Source of the DNA: a virus
Direction: 5' to 3' (one strand)
DNA: 44,620 bases
Virus record (IMG/VR): IMGVR_UViG_3300043398_000289
Coordinates: 1 to 44,620 of that record
Shown in pieces: positions 44,592 through 44,620 of this stretch; the first letter of the stretch is position 1, and each line of letters opens with the position of its first letter. Both the position numbers and the translations under genes were made by a program. The notes beneath the pieces are model-generated. The model saw nothing but the letters and a program-made list of their open reading frames with translations, was not told where the DNA came from and did no database searches.

Positions 44592-44620
44592 GTTGACAAT
44601 ATCTCTGTCAAGCTGTCAAC
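44592..44620. promoter_or_regulatory. operator/promoter-like region before terS at window edge
   Basis: GTTGACA (44592-44598) and TGTCAAC (44614-44620) form an inverted repeat with 15 bases between, and an extra TGTCAA lies at 44606-44611. Minus-strand TTGACA followed about 20 bases later by TATCAT (44585-44580) is a possible promoter with long spacing. The window ends here, so the upstream part is unseen. Confidence 0.4.

Noticed and set aside
1-44620. Lysogeny module (integrase, CI-like repressor, att sites)
   Set aside because: No integrase or transposase motifs were found and the only regulator is a 62-residue Cro-like protein; a virulent lifestyle fits better.

Overview
This window reads as a nearly complete genome of a virulent contractile-tailed phage (myovirus) of a GC-rich Gram-negative host. 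It has two opposed arms. The right arm (about 21.9-44.5 kb, minus strand) is a full head-tail-lysis module running from the terminase subunits to the lysis genes. The left arm (1121-21789, plus strand) carries replication, recombination and nucleotide-metabolism genes plus many small accessory genes. The arms converge on a strong hairpin terminator at 21851-21885. The Gram-negative inference rests on a lipobox-bearing nested reading frame in the lysis region. No integrase, transposase or CI-type lysogeny module is visible, only one small Cro-like regulator. The lone left-end minus-strand gene (91-717) would lie directly upstream of the small terminase if the molecule is circular or circularly permuted, which would put the divergent control region at 718-1120.

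The central finding is a set of genes for replacing adenine by 2-aminoadenine (Z, diaminopurine) in DNA. 17567-19150 encodes an adenylosuccinate-synthetase homologue whose catalytic Asp is Ser (GSEGKG), the PurZ signature, fused behind a P-loop nucleotide-kinase-like domain. 19518-20288 fuses a nucleoside-deoxyribosyltransferase-like domain to a MazG-like (MazZ-type) pyrophosphatase domain. A family A DNA polymerase (14758-16725) would be the matching DpoZ. No HD-domain DatZ (dATPase) is visible. Around these sit a primase-SF3 helicase, a Cas4/RecB-like nuclease, an SF2 helicase, a RuvC-like resolvase, a DUF669-like protein, a tRNA-Thr and a caspase/CHAT-like putative peptidase.

Between 4.2 and 9.8 kb is an accessory block of short, stop-start-overlapping genes. 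It includes an amidoligase flanked by two AIG2-type gamma-glutamylcyclotransferase homologues. Its transcription units are separated by four copies of a modular intergenic cassette: a long hairpin, 11-bp-phased CATAAGGAAC repeats, a GG-N10-GC sigma-54-like promoter and, in three copies, a covarying leader hairpin before the Shine-Dalgarno site. Two further genes carry the leader hairpin alone. Three genes without a Shine-Dalgarno site (primase, nuclease, portal) share a TTGAC-N17-hexamer promoter ending exactly 9 nt before the start codon, suggesting leaderless mRNAs. A second RNA motif, hairpins with a GAGAGA loop, occurs three times, two of them in the DNA polymerase leader, one replacing the anticodon arm of a tRNA-like fold.

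The structural genes run TerS, TerL, portal, protease-scaffold, decoration protein, major capsid, connector, gpG-like completion protein, tail terminator, sheath, tube, tail-assembly chaperone with a -1 frameshift, tape measure, baseplate proteins, beta-helix fibre, small fibre proteins, collagen-like fibre and lysis proteins. Several head proteins look Mu-like, but nothing else indicates a transposable phage. All assignments come from reading motifs; no database search was run.
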